64,000 nucleotides of DNA from Burkholderia metallica. Its GTDB lineage: Bacteria > Pseudomonadota > Gammaproteobacteria > Burkholderiales > Burkholderiaceae. The notes below the pieces were generated by a model. That model was not told the DNA's origin, searched no databases, and saw only the letters and a list, made by a program, of their open reading frames with translations. Position numbers and translations under genes: made by a program. Below are positions 21,867 to 29,816 of the stretch, piece after piece. Numbering within the stretch: position 1 is the first letter of the stretch; every line of letters begins with the position of its first letter. Location: assembly GCF_902832845.1 (NCBI RefSeq), contig NZ_CADFDB010000002.1, positions 186,001 through 250,000 on the forward strand, written 5' to 3'.

Positions 21867-23027
21867 ATGGCCACCGTTCTGTGCGTGCTCTACCCCGATC
21901 CGGTCGACGGCTACCCGCCGCGCTACGTGCGCGATGCGATTCCGGTCATCACCCACTACGCGGACGGACAAACCGCGCCGACGCCCGCCGGCCCGCCCGG
22001 CTTCCGGCCCGGCGAACTCGTCGGCTCGGTGTCCGGCGCGCTCGGATTGCGCGGCTATCTGGAAGCGCACGGCCACACGCTGATCGTCACGAGCGACAAG
22101 GACGGCCCCGACTCCGAATTCGAGCGCCGGCTGCCGGACGCCGATGTCGTGATCTCGCAGCCGTTCTGGCCCGCGTATCTGACGGCCGAACGGATCGCCC
22201 GCGCGCCGAAGCTGAAGCTCGCGTTGACGGCCGGCATCGGCTCCGATCACGTCGATCTCGACGCCGCCGCGCGCGCCCACATCACCGTCGCCGAAGTCAC
22301 CGGCTCGAACAGCATCAGCGTGGCCGAGCACGTGGTGATGACGACGCTCGCGCTGGTGCGCAACTACCTGCCGTCGCATGCGATCGCGCAGCAAGGCGGC
22401 TGGAACATCGCCGATTGCGTGTCGCGCAGCTACGACGTCGAGGGCATGCATTTCGGCACGGTGGGCGCGGGGCGCATCGGGCTCGCCGTGCTGCACCGGC
22501 TGAAGCCGTTCGGCCTGCATCTGCACTACACGCAGCGCCACCGGCTCGACGCGTCGGTCGAGCAGGCACTCGGGCTCACGTATCACGCCGATGCCGCGTC
22601 GCTCGCGGGCGCCGTCGACATCGTCAACCTGCAGATCCCGCTGTACCCGTCGACCGAGCGCCTGTTCGACGCGGCGATGATCGCGCGGATGAAGCGCGGC
22701 GCGTACCTGATCAACACCGCGCGCGCGAAGCTGGTCGACCGCGACGCGGTCGTGGCGGCCGTCACGTCCGGGCATCTCGCGGGCTATGGCGGCGACGTGT
22801 GGTTTCCGCAGCCGGCGCCGGCCGATCACCCGTGGCGCACGATGCCGTTCAACGGGATGACGCCGCACATCTCCGGCACGTCGCTGTCCGCGCAGGCGCG
22901 CTACGCGGCCGGCACGCTGGAGATCCTGCAATGCTGGTTCGACGGCAGGCCGATCCGCAACGAATACCTGATCGTCGACGGCGGCACGCTCGCGGGAACG
23001 GGCGCGCAATCGTACCGGCTGACGTGA
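21867..23027 (+). CDS. fdh: NAD-dependent formate dehydrogenase
   Basis: The 386-residue protein belongs to the D-2-hydroxyacid dehydrogenase superfamily. It has the formate dehydrogenase form of the key motifs: LTAGIGSDHVDLDAA, the Asn-bearing VTGSNSISVAEHVVM, the NAD fold GTVGAGRIGLAVL, INTARAKLVDR with the active-site Arg, and MTPHISGTSL with the active-site His. It oxidises formate to CO2 with NAD+ in the cytoplasm and needs no metal. The ATG at 21,867 follows CAGGAGGGC. It is monocistronic and convergent with the MocR gene downstream. Confidence 0.93.
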   Translation: MATVLCVLYPDPVDGYPPRYVRDAIPVITHYADGQTAPTPAGPPGFRPGELVGSVSGALGLRGYLEAHGHTLIVTSDKDGPDSEFERRLPDADVVISQPFWPAYLTAERIARAPKLKLALTAGIGSDHVDLDAAARAHITVAEVTGSNSISVAEHVVMTTLALVRNYLPSHAIAQQGGWNIADCVSRSYDVEGMHFGTVGAGRIGLAVLHRLKPFGLHLHYTQRHRLDASVEQALGLTYHADAASLAGAVDIVNLQIPLYPSTERLFDAAMIARMKRGAYLINTARAKLVDRDAVVAAVTSGHLAGYGGDVWFPQPAPADHPWRTMPFNGMTPHISGTSLSAQARYAAGTLEILQCWFDGRPIRNEYLIVDGGTLAGTGAQSYRLT

Positions 23028-23059
23028 CATGACATGACGCGCGACAGGCGACGGAACGT

Positions 23060-24484
23060 TCAGTCGATGCAGCAGGCGACGAGCTTGCCGACCGCGATCA
23101 CCGCCTGCTCGATCTCCGGCGACCACGGGCTGCTGTAATTCAACCGGATGAAATTCCGATAGCTGTCCGTGATCGAGAACATGTAGCCCGGCCCGATCGT
23201 GATCCCCTGCTCCAGCGCGAGCTGGTACAGCCGCATCGCATCGACCTGCGCGGGCAACTCGACCCACAGCACGTAGCCGCCCGCCGGGCTCGAGATGCGC
23301 GTACCTTCCGGGAAGAACCGCGACACCACCGTGCGCATCAGGTTCGCCTGCTGCGCGTACGTCTTGCGAATCCGCCGCAGATGATGTTCGTAGCCGTCGC
23401 GTTCGAGAAACTCCGCGATCGCGAGCTGCGGCAGCGACGGCGTCGCGAGCGTGTTCAGGAATTTCAGCTTCTCGACCTGGTCGCGATAGCGCCCCGGCAG
23501 CGCCCAGCCGATCCGGTATGCGGCCGTCAGGCTTTTCGAGAACGACGCGCAATGCAGCACGATGTCGTGCCGGTCGAACGACTTCAGCGTGCTCGGATGC
23601 GAGTTGCCGAAGTACAGTTCGTTGTACACACCGTTCTCGATCAGCGGCATGCCCGCGTTCGTCGCGAATTCCACCAGCTCTCGCTTGCGCGCGTCCGGCA
23701 TCTGGAAGCCGAGCGGGTTCTGGAAGTTCGGCATCACCATGCACGCGGCGATCGGCTGCGATTTCGCGATCGCGGCCAGCGCCGCGACGTCGATCCCGTA
23801 TTCCGGATGCGTCGCCACCTCGATCGCCTTCATCCCCATCCGCTCGATCGCGTGCAGCATCGCGTAGAACGTCGGCGACTCCACCGCGATCGTGTCGCCC
23901 GGCTTCGCCACCGCCTGCAGACACAGGTTGATCGCCTCCGTCGCGCCCACCGTCACGATGATCTCGTTCGGGTCCACCGACATCCCGTTTTCCAGGTAGC
24001 GCCGCGCGATCTGCCGGATCAGCCGCGGATGGCCGGGCGGCAGCCCGTCGGTCACGCCCCACAGCGACTTGTCGCGGCCGGCCGCGTACGCGTAGCGGTT
24101 CAGCTTCTCGAACGGGAACAGGCTCGGGTCCGGATACGGCGAGCCGAGCGGCACCGCGTCGTCCGTGCCGATCGAGCGCAGCGTCGACAGCACGAGCCGG
24201 CTCACGTCCACCGACGACGAAATCGCGATCGGTTTCGATGGCCGCAGCTCGCGCACCGGCGCGTGGCTGTCGTCGCGACGCAGGTTCACGAAATAGCCGG
24301 ACTGCGGGCGGCTTTCGAGCAGCCCGCGGCTTTCCAGCAGCAGATACGCATGCAGCACGGTCGTGATGCTGATCCGGTGCTGCTGGCTCGCCTGCCGCAC
24401 CGACGGCACGCGATCGCCGTGTCGATATACGCGCTGCCGGATGAGTCTCTCTATGTCGTTTGCAAATTTCTCGTAGAGCTTCAT
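23060..24484 (-). CDS. MocR-type regulator (GntR HTH plus aminotransferase fold)
   Basis: This 474-residue protein has an N-terminal GntR winged helix (1-75) with VPSVRQASQQHRISITTVLH, joined to a fold-type I aminotransferase domain (about 100-470). The Schiff-base lysine is Lys317 in CASFSKSLTAA. The PLP-ring aspartate, normally in a D-x-[AVI]-Y motif, is replaced: the sequence is IENGVYNEL with Asn284. This argues that the domain senses PLP or an amine rather than catalysing fast transamination. The target is unknown. It may regulate its own gene or others nearby. Confidence 0.9.
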   Translation of the reverse strand: MKLYEKFANDIERLIRQRVYRHGDRVPSVRQASQQHRISITTVLHAYLLLESRGLLESRPQSGYFVNLRRDDSHAPVRELRPSKPIAISSSVDVSRLVLSTLRSIGTDDAVPLGSPYPDPSLFPFEKLNRYAYAAGRDKSLWGVTDGLPPGHPRLIRQIARRYLENGMSVDPNEIIVTVGATEAINLCLQAVAKPGDTIAVESPTFYAMLHAIERMGMKAIEVATHPEYGIDVAALAAIAKSQPIAACMVMPNFQNPLGFQMPDARKRELVEFATNAGMPLIENGVYNELYFGNSHPSTLKSFDRHDIVLHCASFSKSLTAAYRIGWALPGRYRDQVEKLKFLNTLATPSLPQLAIAEFLERDGYEHHLRRIRKTYAQQANLMRTVVSRFFPEGTRISSPAGGYVLWVELPAQVDAMRLYQLALEQGITIGPGYMFSITDSYRNFIRLNYSSPWSPEIEQAVIAVGKLVACCID

Positions 24485-24871
24485 CCGCCTCGCCCCGCCA
24501 GCGGTGAACCGGCCTGCGATGCACGGCCGGCACGATCGCGCCGACGGACGAAGCCGGATAGCCGTGCCCGGGCGCGGGGAGCCCGGGTCGAACCTCGTCC
24601 GTTATCGAAATTGAAAGCGGATACCAATGCGAATCTCATCTAGACAAGGTTCGGCATCCTACTGCGTCATTTCGACGAATGTAAGTGACAGTTGGGCGGG
24701 AAAACGTGAAATCCGGCCGGCGTGGTGAACAGATTCGAATGCGGCGGCATGGCCCGCGCGATCGCACGGCAACCCGTCGCCGCGCTGCACCGGCGCACGT
24801 CGTCGCGCACGGCCGCGCGCGGCCGGCAGTCGATCACGCGAGGCCCGTTCAGACGCGGGCCTCGCGTATGG
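24485..24871. other. 387-nt intergenic region upstream of the MocR gene
   Basis: The region holds the presumed MocR promoter, with AT-rich sequence around 24,600-24,690, and a strong hairpin at 24,836-24,867 that ends the next operon. No open frame is convincing. Confidence 0.4.
24836..24867 (-). terminator. 12-bp GC-rich stem-loop downstream of the 82-aa gene
   Basis: ACGCGAGGCCCG at 24,836-24,847 and CGGGCCTCGCGT at 24,856-24,867 are perfect complements around an 8-nt loop. The stem lies 4 nt beyond the stop of the minus-strand gene at 24,872. No U-tract follows, so it may act with Rho or protect the 3' end rather than be a classical intrinsic terminator. Confidence 0.55.
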
Positions 24872-25120
24872 TCAAGCGTCGTCGACGTTGTCCGCGTAGT
24901 GATCGATCGCGACCTTGCATGCGTCGAACACCACCGTCAGCGACGCGGCGTCGTTCGACTCGACCCACTGGCGGATCTGCAGGAATTGCCCGGTGCCGAG
25001 ATCGGCGATGCGGGCCGGATCGTCGGTCGTCACGTCGACGATCGCGATCGCGCGGTTGGCGGGCAGCGGCGACAGCGTCGCCGCGATGTCGAAGCGCCGG
25101 TACGATTGGTCGATGCGCAT
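24872..25120 (-). CDS. small hypothetical protein (82 aa)
   Basis: The protein starts MRIDQSYRRFDIAATLSPLP, after a CGGGAGAACGAC site, and ends VAIDHYADNVDDA. It is soluble and shows beta strands around NRAIAIVDVTTDDPARIADL. I recognise no family. It follows the DUF1269 gene on the same strand by 34 nt, so the two are likely co-transcribed and may share a stress role. Confidence 0.65.
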   Translation of the reverse strand: MRIDQSYRRFDIAATLSPLPANRAIAIVDVTTDDPARIADLGTGQFLQIRQWVESNDAASLTVVFDACKVAIDHYADNVDDA

Positions 25121-25154
25121 GTCGTTCTCCCGATGCGGTTCGCAGCCGGCGCGC

Positions 25155-25610
25155 TCAGTCGAGCGTCTGGCGGAACACCTTGCCGCCGAATCCGGTCACG
25201 ACGTTGTCGACCGAGAACGGCGTGGCCTCCTTCGCTTCCAGGATGATCGCGACGCTGCCGGGCACAAGCCGCGCGGCGACCATCTCGACGAACGTGCCGT
25301 CGAGCAGCGCATTGCCGGCCGCTTGCGCGAGAATGCCGGCGCCCGCGCCGGCCGCCATCCCTGTTATCGCGCCGATCGGCCCGGCGAGCAGGCCGAGCAG
25401 CCCGCCCGCGATCGCGCCGATCACGCCGCCCTTGAACGGCCGCGATTCGGCGTCGAGCACCGCGAGCTTGCCGGTCGTGTCCTTCTCGACGACGACGCCG
25501 TTCTCGATGTGGAATCCTTCGTTCTTCTCCGACAGCGCCTCGAAATCGGCTGCGGCCTTGTGGGCCGTGTCGACGCTGTCGAACACGGAGACGATCAGTT
25601 GCCTGGTCAT
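25155..25610 (-). CDS. DUF1269 family membrane protein (151 aa)
   Basis: The protein begins MTRQLIVSVFDSVDTAHKAA and has the central Gly/Ala-rich membrane hairpin typical of DUF1269 (GGVIGAIAGGLLGLLAGPIG, then AITGMAAGAGAGILAQAAG, about 80-120). It ends with strands (SVAIILEAKEATPFSVD). The family is found in many bacteria with no agreed function. The ATG at 25,610 has a GCGAGGTATCGC site. It sits in a small operon with the 65-aa and 82-aa genes. Confidence 0.85.
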   Translation of the reverse strand: MTRQLIVSVFDSVDTAHKAAADFEALSEKNEGFHIENGVVVEKDTTGKLAVLDAESRPFKGGVIGAIAGGLLGLLAGPIGAITGMAAGAGAGILAQAAGNALLDGTFVEMVAARLVPGSVAIILEAKEATPFSVDNVVTGFGGKVFRQTLD

Positions 25611-25676
25611 GCGATACCTCGCTCGGTGGGTGTCAATGGCTGCCGGCGCACCGCACGCGGCACGCCGGGGCTGGAT

Positions 25677-25874
25677 TCAGAGGCCGGTGGCCGCCGCGCG
25701 GGCGCGCGCCGCATCGGCATACGCATGCGCGGCCGCCCGCTGCAGCCGGGAGACGAACGGCGCGCGGGCGAGCATCGGATCGGCATCGCGCGTGTCGCGC
25801 GCCAGCCGGTACGCGTCCGACGCCGCTTGCTGCAACTCGATCGCCTGTTTCGCTTCGGCGGACTGCGTGTTCAT
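25677..25874 (-). CDS. small helical hypothetical protein (65 aa)
   Basis: The start at 25,874 (MNTQSAEAKQAIELQQAASD) is chosen because a GAGGAGG site lies just upstream; a start 24 nt earlier would bury that site. The protein is rich in Ala, Arg and Asp and is probably all helix. I recognise no family. It lies 66 nt upstream of the DUF1269 gene on the same strand. Confidence 0.6.
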   Translation of the reverse strand: MNTQSAEAKQAIELQQAASDAYRLARDTRDADPMLARAPFVSRLQRAAAHAYADAARARAAATGL

Positions 25875-25925
25875 CCGGCCTCCTCGTGGCAGTGACATCG
25901 AACCTGCATGCGGCTTGCGTGCCTG

Positions 25926-26375
25926 TCAGCGGCGCTCATGCGCGTCGTCCTCGACGTCGGCGACGTCGGCCGGAAAGCGGTGCTGGCCGAAACTCAGAAT
26001 CAGCACGCCGACCGCGAGCAGCACGATCCCGAGCGTCGTCATCAGCATCCGTTCGGGGCTGTCGGTCGCGCCGCGCAGGATCAGGTCGCGCGCGAGCGAC
26101 GTCATCGCGATGAACAGCGGAAACCGCACGGGCAACCGGCCGAGCCGCAGGTAGCGCACGTTCATCGCGAGCACTTCCAGATACAGGAACATCAGCAGCA
26201 GGTCGGTCAGCGACACTTCGCCGGCGACCACGACCTTCCACGCCTCCTGCGCCATCGCAAACGCGGTCGCGAGCCCGATCACGATCAGCCCCGCCAGTTC
26301 GGCCGCATGCAGGAAATGGCCGAAGCGGCGGCGGATGCGCTCGGCCGGCGAGCAGGAAACGGTGGTCGTATTCAA
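25926..26375 (-). CDS. PsiE-family membrane protein
   Basis: The 149-residue protein has four predicted membrane helices (LAGLIVIGLATAFAMAQEAW; LLLMFLYLEVLAMNVRYL; FPLFIAMTSLARDLIL; LGIVLLAVGVLILSFG). It matches the phosphate-starvation-inducible PsiE family of unknown function. No suitable ATG exists; the likely start is TTG at 26,375, which overlaps the stop of the upstream LysR-like gene (TTGA). This implies translational coupling and low expression. The C-terminus is short and acidic. Confidence 0.8.
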   Translation of the reverse strand: MNTTTVSCSPAERIRRRFGHFLHAAELAGLIVIGLATAFAMAQEAWKVVVAGEVSLTDLLLMFLYLEVLAMNVRYLRLGRLPVRFPLFIAMTSLARDLILRGATDSPERMLMTTLGIVLLAVGVLILSFGQHRFPADVADVEDDAHERR

Positions 26376-26755
26376 GGTGACGGTCGCGATGATGAGGCTC
26401 GAACGGCGCCGGCCGGCGAGAAGGCGGCTTCACGCACGGACGGCGCGGATTGCATGGCTTGCGGGACATCGTCCGCGTCCGGCTCGTGCGGTGCGCGCGG
26501 GCCGGCCGCACCGGTTGCCTGCTCGACCGCGGACAGCGTGCGGCGGCAGCACACGTGAAACGCGTCGCCTGCGTCGCTGCACGCGACGTCGTCGTGCTCG
26601 CAGCACAGCAGCAGGCGACAGCCGAGGTACCGTTCGAGCCAGTCGATCCGTTCGCTCACCTGCGCTTCGTCGAGCCGCAGCGCGGACGCCGCGCCGGACA
26701 GGCCGCCGTGCTCGACCACCGCGACATACACACGCATCGCATCCAGCAGGTTCAT
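26372..26755 (-). CDS. stand-alone LysR-type DNA-binding domain protein (127 aa)
   Basis: Residues 1-60 form a LysR winged HTH (MNLLDAMRVYVAVVEHGGLS, AASALRLDEAQVSERIDWLE). The normal effector-binding domain is missing and is replaced by about 60 residues of Pro/Ala/Ser-rich sequence. Four cysteines (LLLCCEHDDVAC and HVCC) lie just after the HTH and could bind metal or sense redox state, though this is speculation. The ATG follows a GAGGAGCG site. The stop overlaps the psiE start. It is either a truncated LysR gene kept in frame or a small dedicated regulator. Confidence 0.7.
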   Translation of the reverse strand: MNLLDAMRVYVAVVEHGGLSGAASALRLDEAQVSERIDWLERYLGCRLLLCCEHDDVACSDAGDAFHVCCRRTLSAVEQATGAAGPRAPHEPDADDVPQAMQSAPSVREAAFSPAGAVRASSSRPSP

Positions 26756-27144
26756 GGTGACGCTCCTCGTCGGCGGGCGCAGCGGAACCTAATCTACTGC
26801 ACACGGCACGCACGCTCAAGAGCACAGCGCCGCACGCGCCAGGAGTACAGCTGCGCGGGCGCCGCCCAAAATCCGGCCCTGTTTGACGCATTCGGATGAC
26901 AGATTGGCGATACGTGTTCCAAAGACCGGCCGAAGCTGCTAGATTGCTTGCTCGACGACGTTACGCGGCGCGGGCGGCTCACGCGCCGGACGGCCGGCCG
27001 CCACCGCTGCGGCCCGTTGCGCGAGGTCCGCGCAACGTCCTTCATCCGCATGACACAAAGAGAACAGTCGCATGACACAGTTCAACCGTTCGCGTTCGCG
27101 CGCCACGGCCCGCCCGTTCCAACACGACTGACCGGCAGGCCGCG
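26756..27144. other. 389-nt intergenic region between divergent genes
   Basis: It separates the LysR-like gene (minus) from the DyP peroxidase gene (plus) and must hold both promoters. A TTGACG hexamer at 26,883-26,888 could be a -35 element, but no good -10 lies at the right distance. No gene or strong palindrome was seen. Confidence 0.35.
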
Positions 27145-28185
27145 ATGCAGACACCTCCCCCGCTCTCCCAGGCCGTTCACAGCACGATCACGCGCAGCGC
27201 GATCTTCCTCGTGGCGACGATCAATCCCGGCGCCGATCACGCCGACACGATCCGTTCATGGTGCGGCGACATCGCCGCGCTCGTGCGCTCGGTCGGCAAG
27301 CGCGTGCCGGGCAGCAACCTCACGTGCGTATGCGGCTTCGGCTCCGACGCATGGGATGCGCTGTTCGGCAACCCGCGCCCCGCTTCGCTGCATCCGTTCC
27401 GCGAATTCGGCGCCGGGCAGCGCGTCGCGGTCGCGACGCCGGGCGACATCCTGCTGCACATCCGCGCGGACGCGATGGACCTGTGCTTCGAACTCGCGAC
27501 GCAACTGCTCGGCGCGCTCGGCGACGCCGTTACAGTCGTCGACGAGGTGCACGGCTTCCGCAATTTCGACCAGCGCGCGATGATCGGCTTCGTCGACGGC
27601 ACCGAGAACCCGGAAGGCCGCGAGGCGATCGACTTCACGGTGATCGGCGACGAAGACGCGAACTTCGCGGGCGGCAGCTACGTGCTCGTGCAGAAGTACC
27701 TGCACGACATGGCCGGCTGGAACGCGCTCGCGGTCGAGACGCAGGAGCGCATCATCGGCCGCACGAAGCTGTCCGACATCGAGCTTGCGCCGGACGTGAA
27801 GCCGTCGTGTTCGCACAGCTCGCTGACCACGCTCGACGAGAACGGCGAGGAAGTGAAGATCCTGCGCGACAACATGCCGTTCGGGCGCCCGGGCGCCGGT
27901 GAATTCGGCACCTATTTCATCGGCTATGCGCGCTCGCCGGCGCCGATCGAGCAAATGCTCGAGAACATGTTCGTCGGCCGCCCGCCCGGCAACTACGACC
28001 GCCTGCTCGACTACAGCCGCGCGGTCACCGGCTCGCTGTTCTTCGTGCCGTCGGCCGACCTGCTCGAGGCGCTCGCCGATCGCGCGGCGCCGGCCGAAAC
28101 GGCCGCGCAGCCGGAACCCGCGGCGGCCGCGCCGCATCGCGACGGGTCGCTGAACATCGGCTCGTTGAAAGGCGTTCCGTCGTAA
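27145..28185 (+). CDS. DyP-type peroxidase, encapsulin cargo
   Basis: This 346-residue heme peroxidase shows the DyP signature GFVDGTENP with catalytic Asp151, the proximal His224 in KPSCSHSSL and Arg241 in ILRDNMPFG. No signal peptide is present. The last residues DGSLNIGSLKG (333-343) after an Ala/Pro-rich linker match the cargo-loading peptide of family 1 encapsulins, and the shell gene follows. DyP enzymes use H2O2 to oxidise dyes, phenols or heme-like substrates; the natural substrate here is unknown. Two hairpins and an AT-rich promoter-like stretch separate it from the shell gene. Confidence 0.94.
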   Translation: MQTPPPLSQAVHSTITRSAIFLVATINPGADHADTIRSWCGDIAALVRSVGKRVPGSNLTCVCGFGSDAWDALFGNPRPASLHPFREFGAGQRVAVATPGDILLHIRADAMDLCFELATQLLGALGDAVTVVDEVHGFRNFDQRAMIGFVDGTENPEGREAIDFTVIGDEDANFAGGSYVLVQKYLHDMAGWNALAVETQERIIGRTKLSDIELAPDVKPSCSHSSLTTLDENGEEVKILRDNMPFGRPGAGEFGTYFIGYARSPAPIEQMLENMFVGRPPGNYDRLLDYSRAVTGSLFFVPSADLLEALADRAAPAETAAQPEPAAAAPHRDGSLNIGSLKGVPS

Positions 28186-28226
28186 TACGGGGGGCGAAGG
28201 GCGTTCGGCGCGCAACCTGCGCCGGG

Positions 28227-28250
28227 GCCGGGGCCACACCCGGCCCCGGC
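28227..28250 (+). terminator. GC-rich stem-loop after the DyP gene
   Basis: GCCGGGGCC at 28,227-28,235 pairs perfectly with GGCCCCGGC at 28,242-28,250 across a 6-nt loop, about 40 nt after the DyP stop. No T-run follows. A second palindrome (GGCTTGCGCAAGCC, 28,271-28,284) lies just beyond. Either could reduce read-through into the shell gene. Confidence 0.45.
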
Positions 28251-28522
28251 GGCTGAACACCGCCCGCCCCGGCTTGCGCAAGCCCGGCTGGATGAATATT
28301 CGTAAGAATCTTCAGTGCGCACCGGGCGTTGAACCGGAACCGATTCAGCCCACCGCCGCACGTGACCCGAGCGGCACAGGCACACCGGCACGAACCCGGC
28401 ATCGCCAACCGCCGCATCGTTCGTACCTGTGCATACCGACGCCAGCACCTGAACTGCATAACAGTTGCGCCATCGCACGGTATCGTTTCGCGTTGTGCTG
28501 CAGCAGTGTCGACAGAGCCTGC

Positions 28523-28567
28523 TAATATGTTTTTTCGTCCGTGATCGGCGCGCCTGACGTCAGGCGC
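28523..28567 (+). promoter_or_regulatory. putative encapsulin promoter (-10) and 18-bp palindromic operator
   Basis: A TAATAT hexamer at 28,523-28,528 resembles a -10 box, without a clear -35. Downstream, 28,550-28,567 reads GCGCCTGACGTCAGGCGC, a perfect 18-bp palindrome ending 61 nt before the shell gene ATG. Its place just after the presumed transcription start suits a repressor site. Confidence 0.45.
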
Positions 28568-28628
28568 AGTCGTTCCGCCGATCGGCCCACCATGAAGTGT
28601 CATCGCTGACGTGAGGCAGCCCAAATCC

Positions 28629-29444
28629 ATGAATAACCTGCACCGCGAACTCGCCCCGATCTCGTCTTCCGCCTGGGAACAAATCGAGGAGGAAGTGGCA
28701 CGCACGTTCAAACGATCGGTGGCCGGCCGCCGCGTCGTCGACGTCGACGGCCCCGAAGGCCCCGAGCTGTCGGCGGTCGGCACCGGGCACCTGGTCGACG
28801 TCACCGCGCCGCGCGAGCTGGTGAATGCGCGGCTGCGCGAAGTCCGCACGATCGTCGAGCTGACGGTGCCGTTCGAACTGAGCCGCGATGCGATCGACAG
28901 CGTCGAGCGCGGCGCGCGCGACGCCGACTGGCAACCGGCGAAGGACGCCGCGCAGCGGCTCGCGTTCGCCGAAGACGGCGCGATTTTCGACGGCTATCCG
29001 GCGGCCGGCATCCTCGGCATCCGCGAAGGCACGTCGAACCGCAAGCTCACGCTGCCGGCCGACGTCAGCGCGTACCCCGACGCGATCAGCGACGCGCTCG
29101 AGGCGCTGCGGCTCGCCGGCGTCGACGGCCCGTATTCGGTCGTGCTCGGCTCGGACGCGTACACCGCGCTCAGCGAAGCGCGCGACCAGGGCTATCCGGT
29201 CCTCGGCCACATCAAGCGGATCGTCAGCGGCGAGATCATCTGGGCGCCGGCGATCAGCGGCGGCTGCGTGCTGTCCACGCGCGGCGGCGATTACGAGCTG
29301 CACCTCGGGGAAGACGTTTCCATCGGCTACACGAGCCATACCGACAAGGTCGTCCGCCTGTACCTGCGCGAGACGTTCACGTTCCTGATGCTGACGAGCG
29401 AAGCATCGGTTGCCGTGGCGCCGCAGGGCAATCCGGCGGCCTGA
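28629..29444 (+). CDS. family 1 encapsulin shell protein
   Basis: The 271-residue protein (MNNLHRELAPISSSAWEQIE) has the HK97-fold encapsulin sequence, including FKRSVAGRRVVDVDGPEG, LSRDAIDSVERGARDADW and AISGGCVLSTRGGDYELHLG. It self-assembles into a protein shell that encloses cargo bearing the C-terminal loading peptide, here the DyP peroxidase. The ATG at 28,629 is chosen over a GTG 18 nt upstream because the family starts at MNNLHRELAPI. Its ribosome binding site (GAGG) is rather distant, 12 nt away. The gene is spaced 443 nt from the DyP gene, unusually far for this pair. Confidence 0.95.
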   Translation: MNNLHRELAPISSSAWEQIEEEVARTFKRSVAGRRVVDVDGPEGPELSAVGTGHLVDVTAPRELVNARLREVRTIVELTVPFELSRDAIDSVERGARDADWQPAKDAAQRLAFAEDGAIFDGYPAAGILGIREGTSNRKLTLPADVSAYPDAISDALEALRLAGVDGPYSVVLGSDAYTALSEARDQGYPVLGHIKRIVSGEIIWAPAISGGCVLSTRGGDYELHLGEDVSIGYTSHTDKVVRLYLRETFTFLMLTSEASVAVAPQGNPAA

Positions 29445-29455
29445 CCGGTCGCCCG

Positions 29456-29484
29456 CGCGCGACGCCTGCCGGGTGTCGCGCGCA
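29456..29484 (+). repeat. stem-loop between the encapsulin and small gene
   Basis: GCGCGCGAC near 29,456 pairs with GTCGCGCGC near 29,476, extended inward by wobble and GC pairs around a short loop. It lies 12 nt after the encapsulin stop. It could be a partial terminator or an mRNA 3'-end stabiliser. There is no T-run. Confidence 0.4.
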
Positions 29485-29546
29485 ACGGGCCGCACTGCCG
29501 GCCGCATGTTCGTCGCCGATCGAACCCATCTTGCATGGAGTGTGTG

Positions 29547-29816
29547 ATGAGCGATACGAATGAGTCATTGCAGGCGCTGCAGGCGTCGGTCGACACGCTG
29601 AAGCAGGCCGTCGACGCGAACGCGGGCAGTCAGGCGGCCGACACCGCCGTGTTGTTTACCGTGATGTCGCTGGTCCTGGCCGAGTTGCCGCCCGACACGC
29701 GTAACCTGATCGAAGATTCGTTCTCCGTCTGGGCCAATGGTCTGCCGAATGCGGCACTGTCGACTGACGTGAAGCAGATCGCCCGGCAGCGGCTCGCGAT
29801 GAAACTTTCGGACTGA
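29547..29816 (+). CDS. small hypothetical protein downstream of the encapsulin (89 aa)
   Basis: The protein MSDTNESLQALQASVDTLKQ begins with an amphipathic, coiled-coil-like helix (about 5-30) and ends QIARQRLAMKLSD. The ATG at 29,547 has a GGAG site 6 nt upstream. It has no signal or membrane segment and no C-terminal loading peptide. It follows the shell gene by 102 nt on the same strand. I do not recognise a family; it could be unrelated to the compartment. Confidence 0.65.
   Translation: MSDTNESLQALQASVDTLKQAVDANAGSQAADTAVLFTVMSLVLAELPPDTRNLIEDSFSVWANGLPNAALSTDVKQIARQRLAMKLSD

Noticed and set aside
28271-28284. GGCTTGCGCAAGCC palindrome after the DyP gene, considered as a separate operator
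   Set aside because: It lies in a GC-rich terminator-like region far from the shell promoter; without conservation data it cannot be told from a hairpin.
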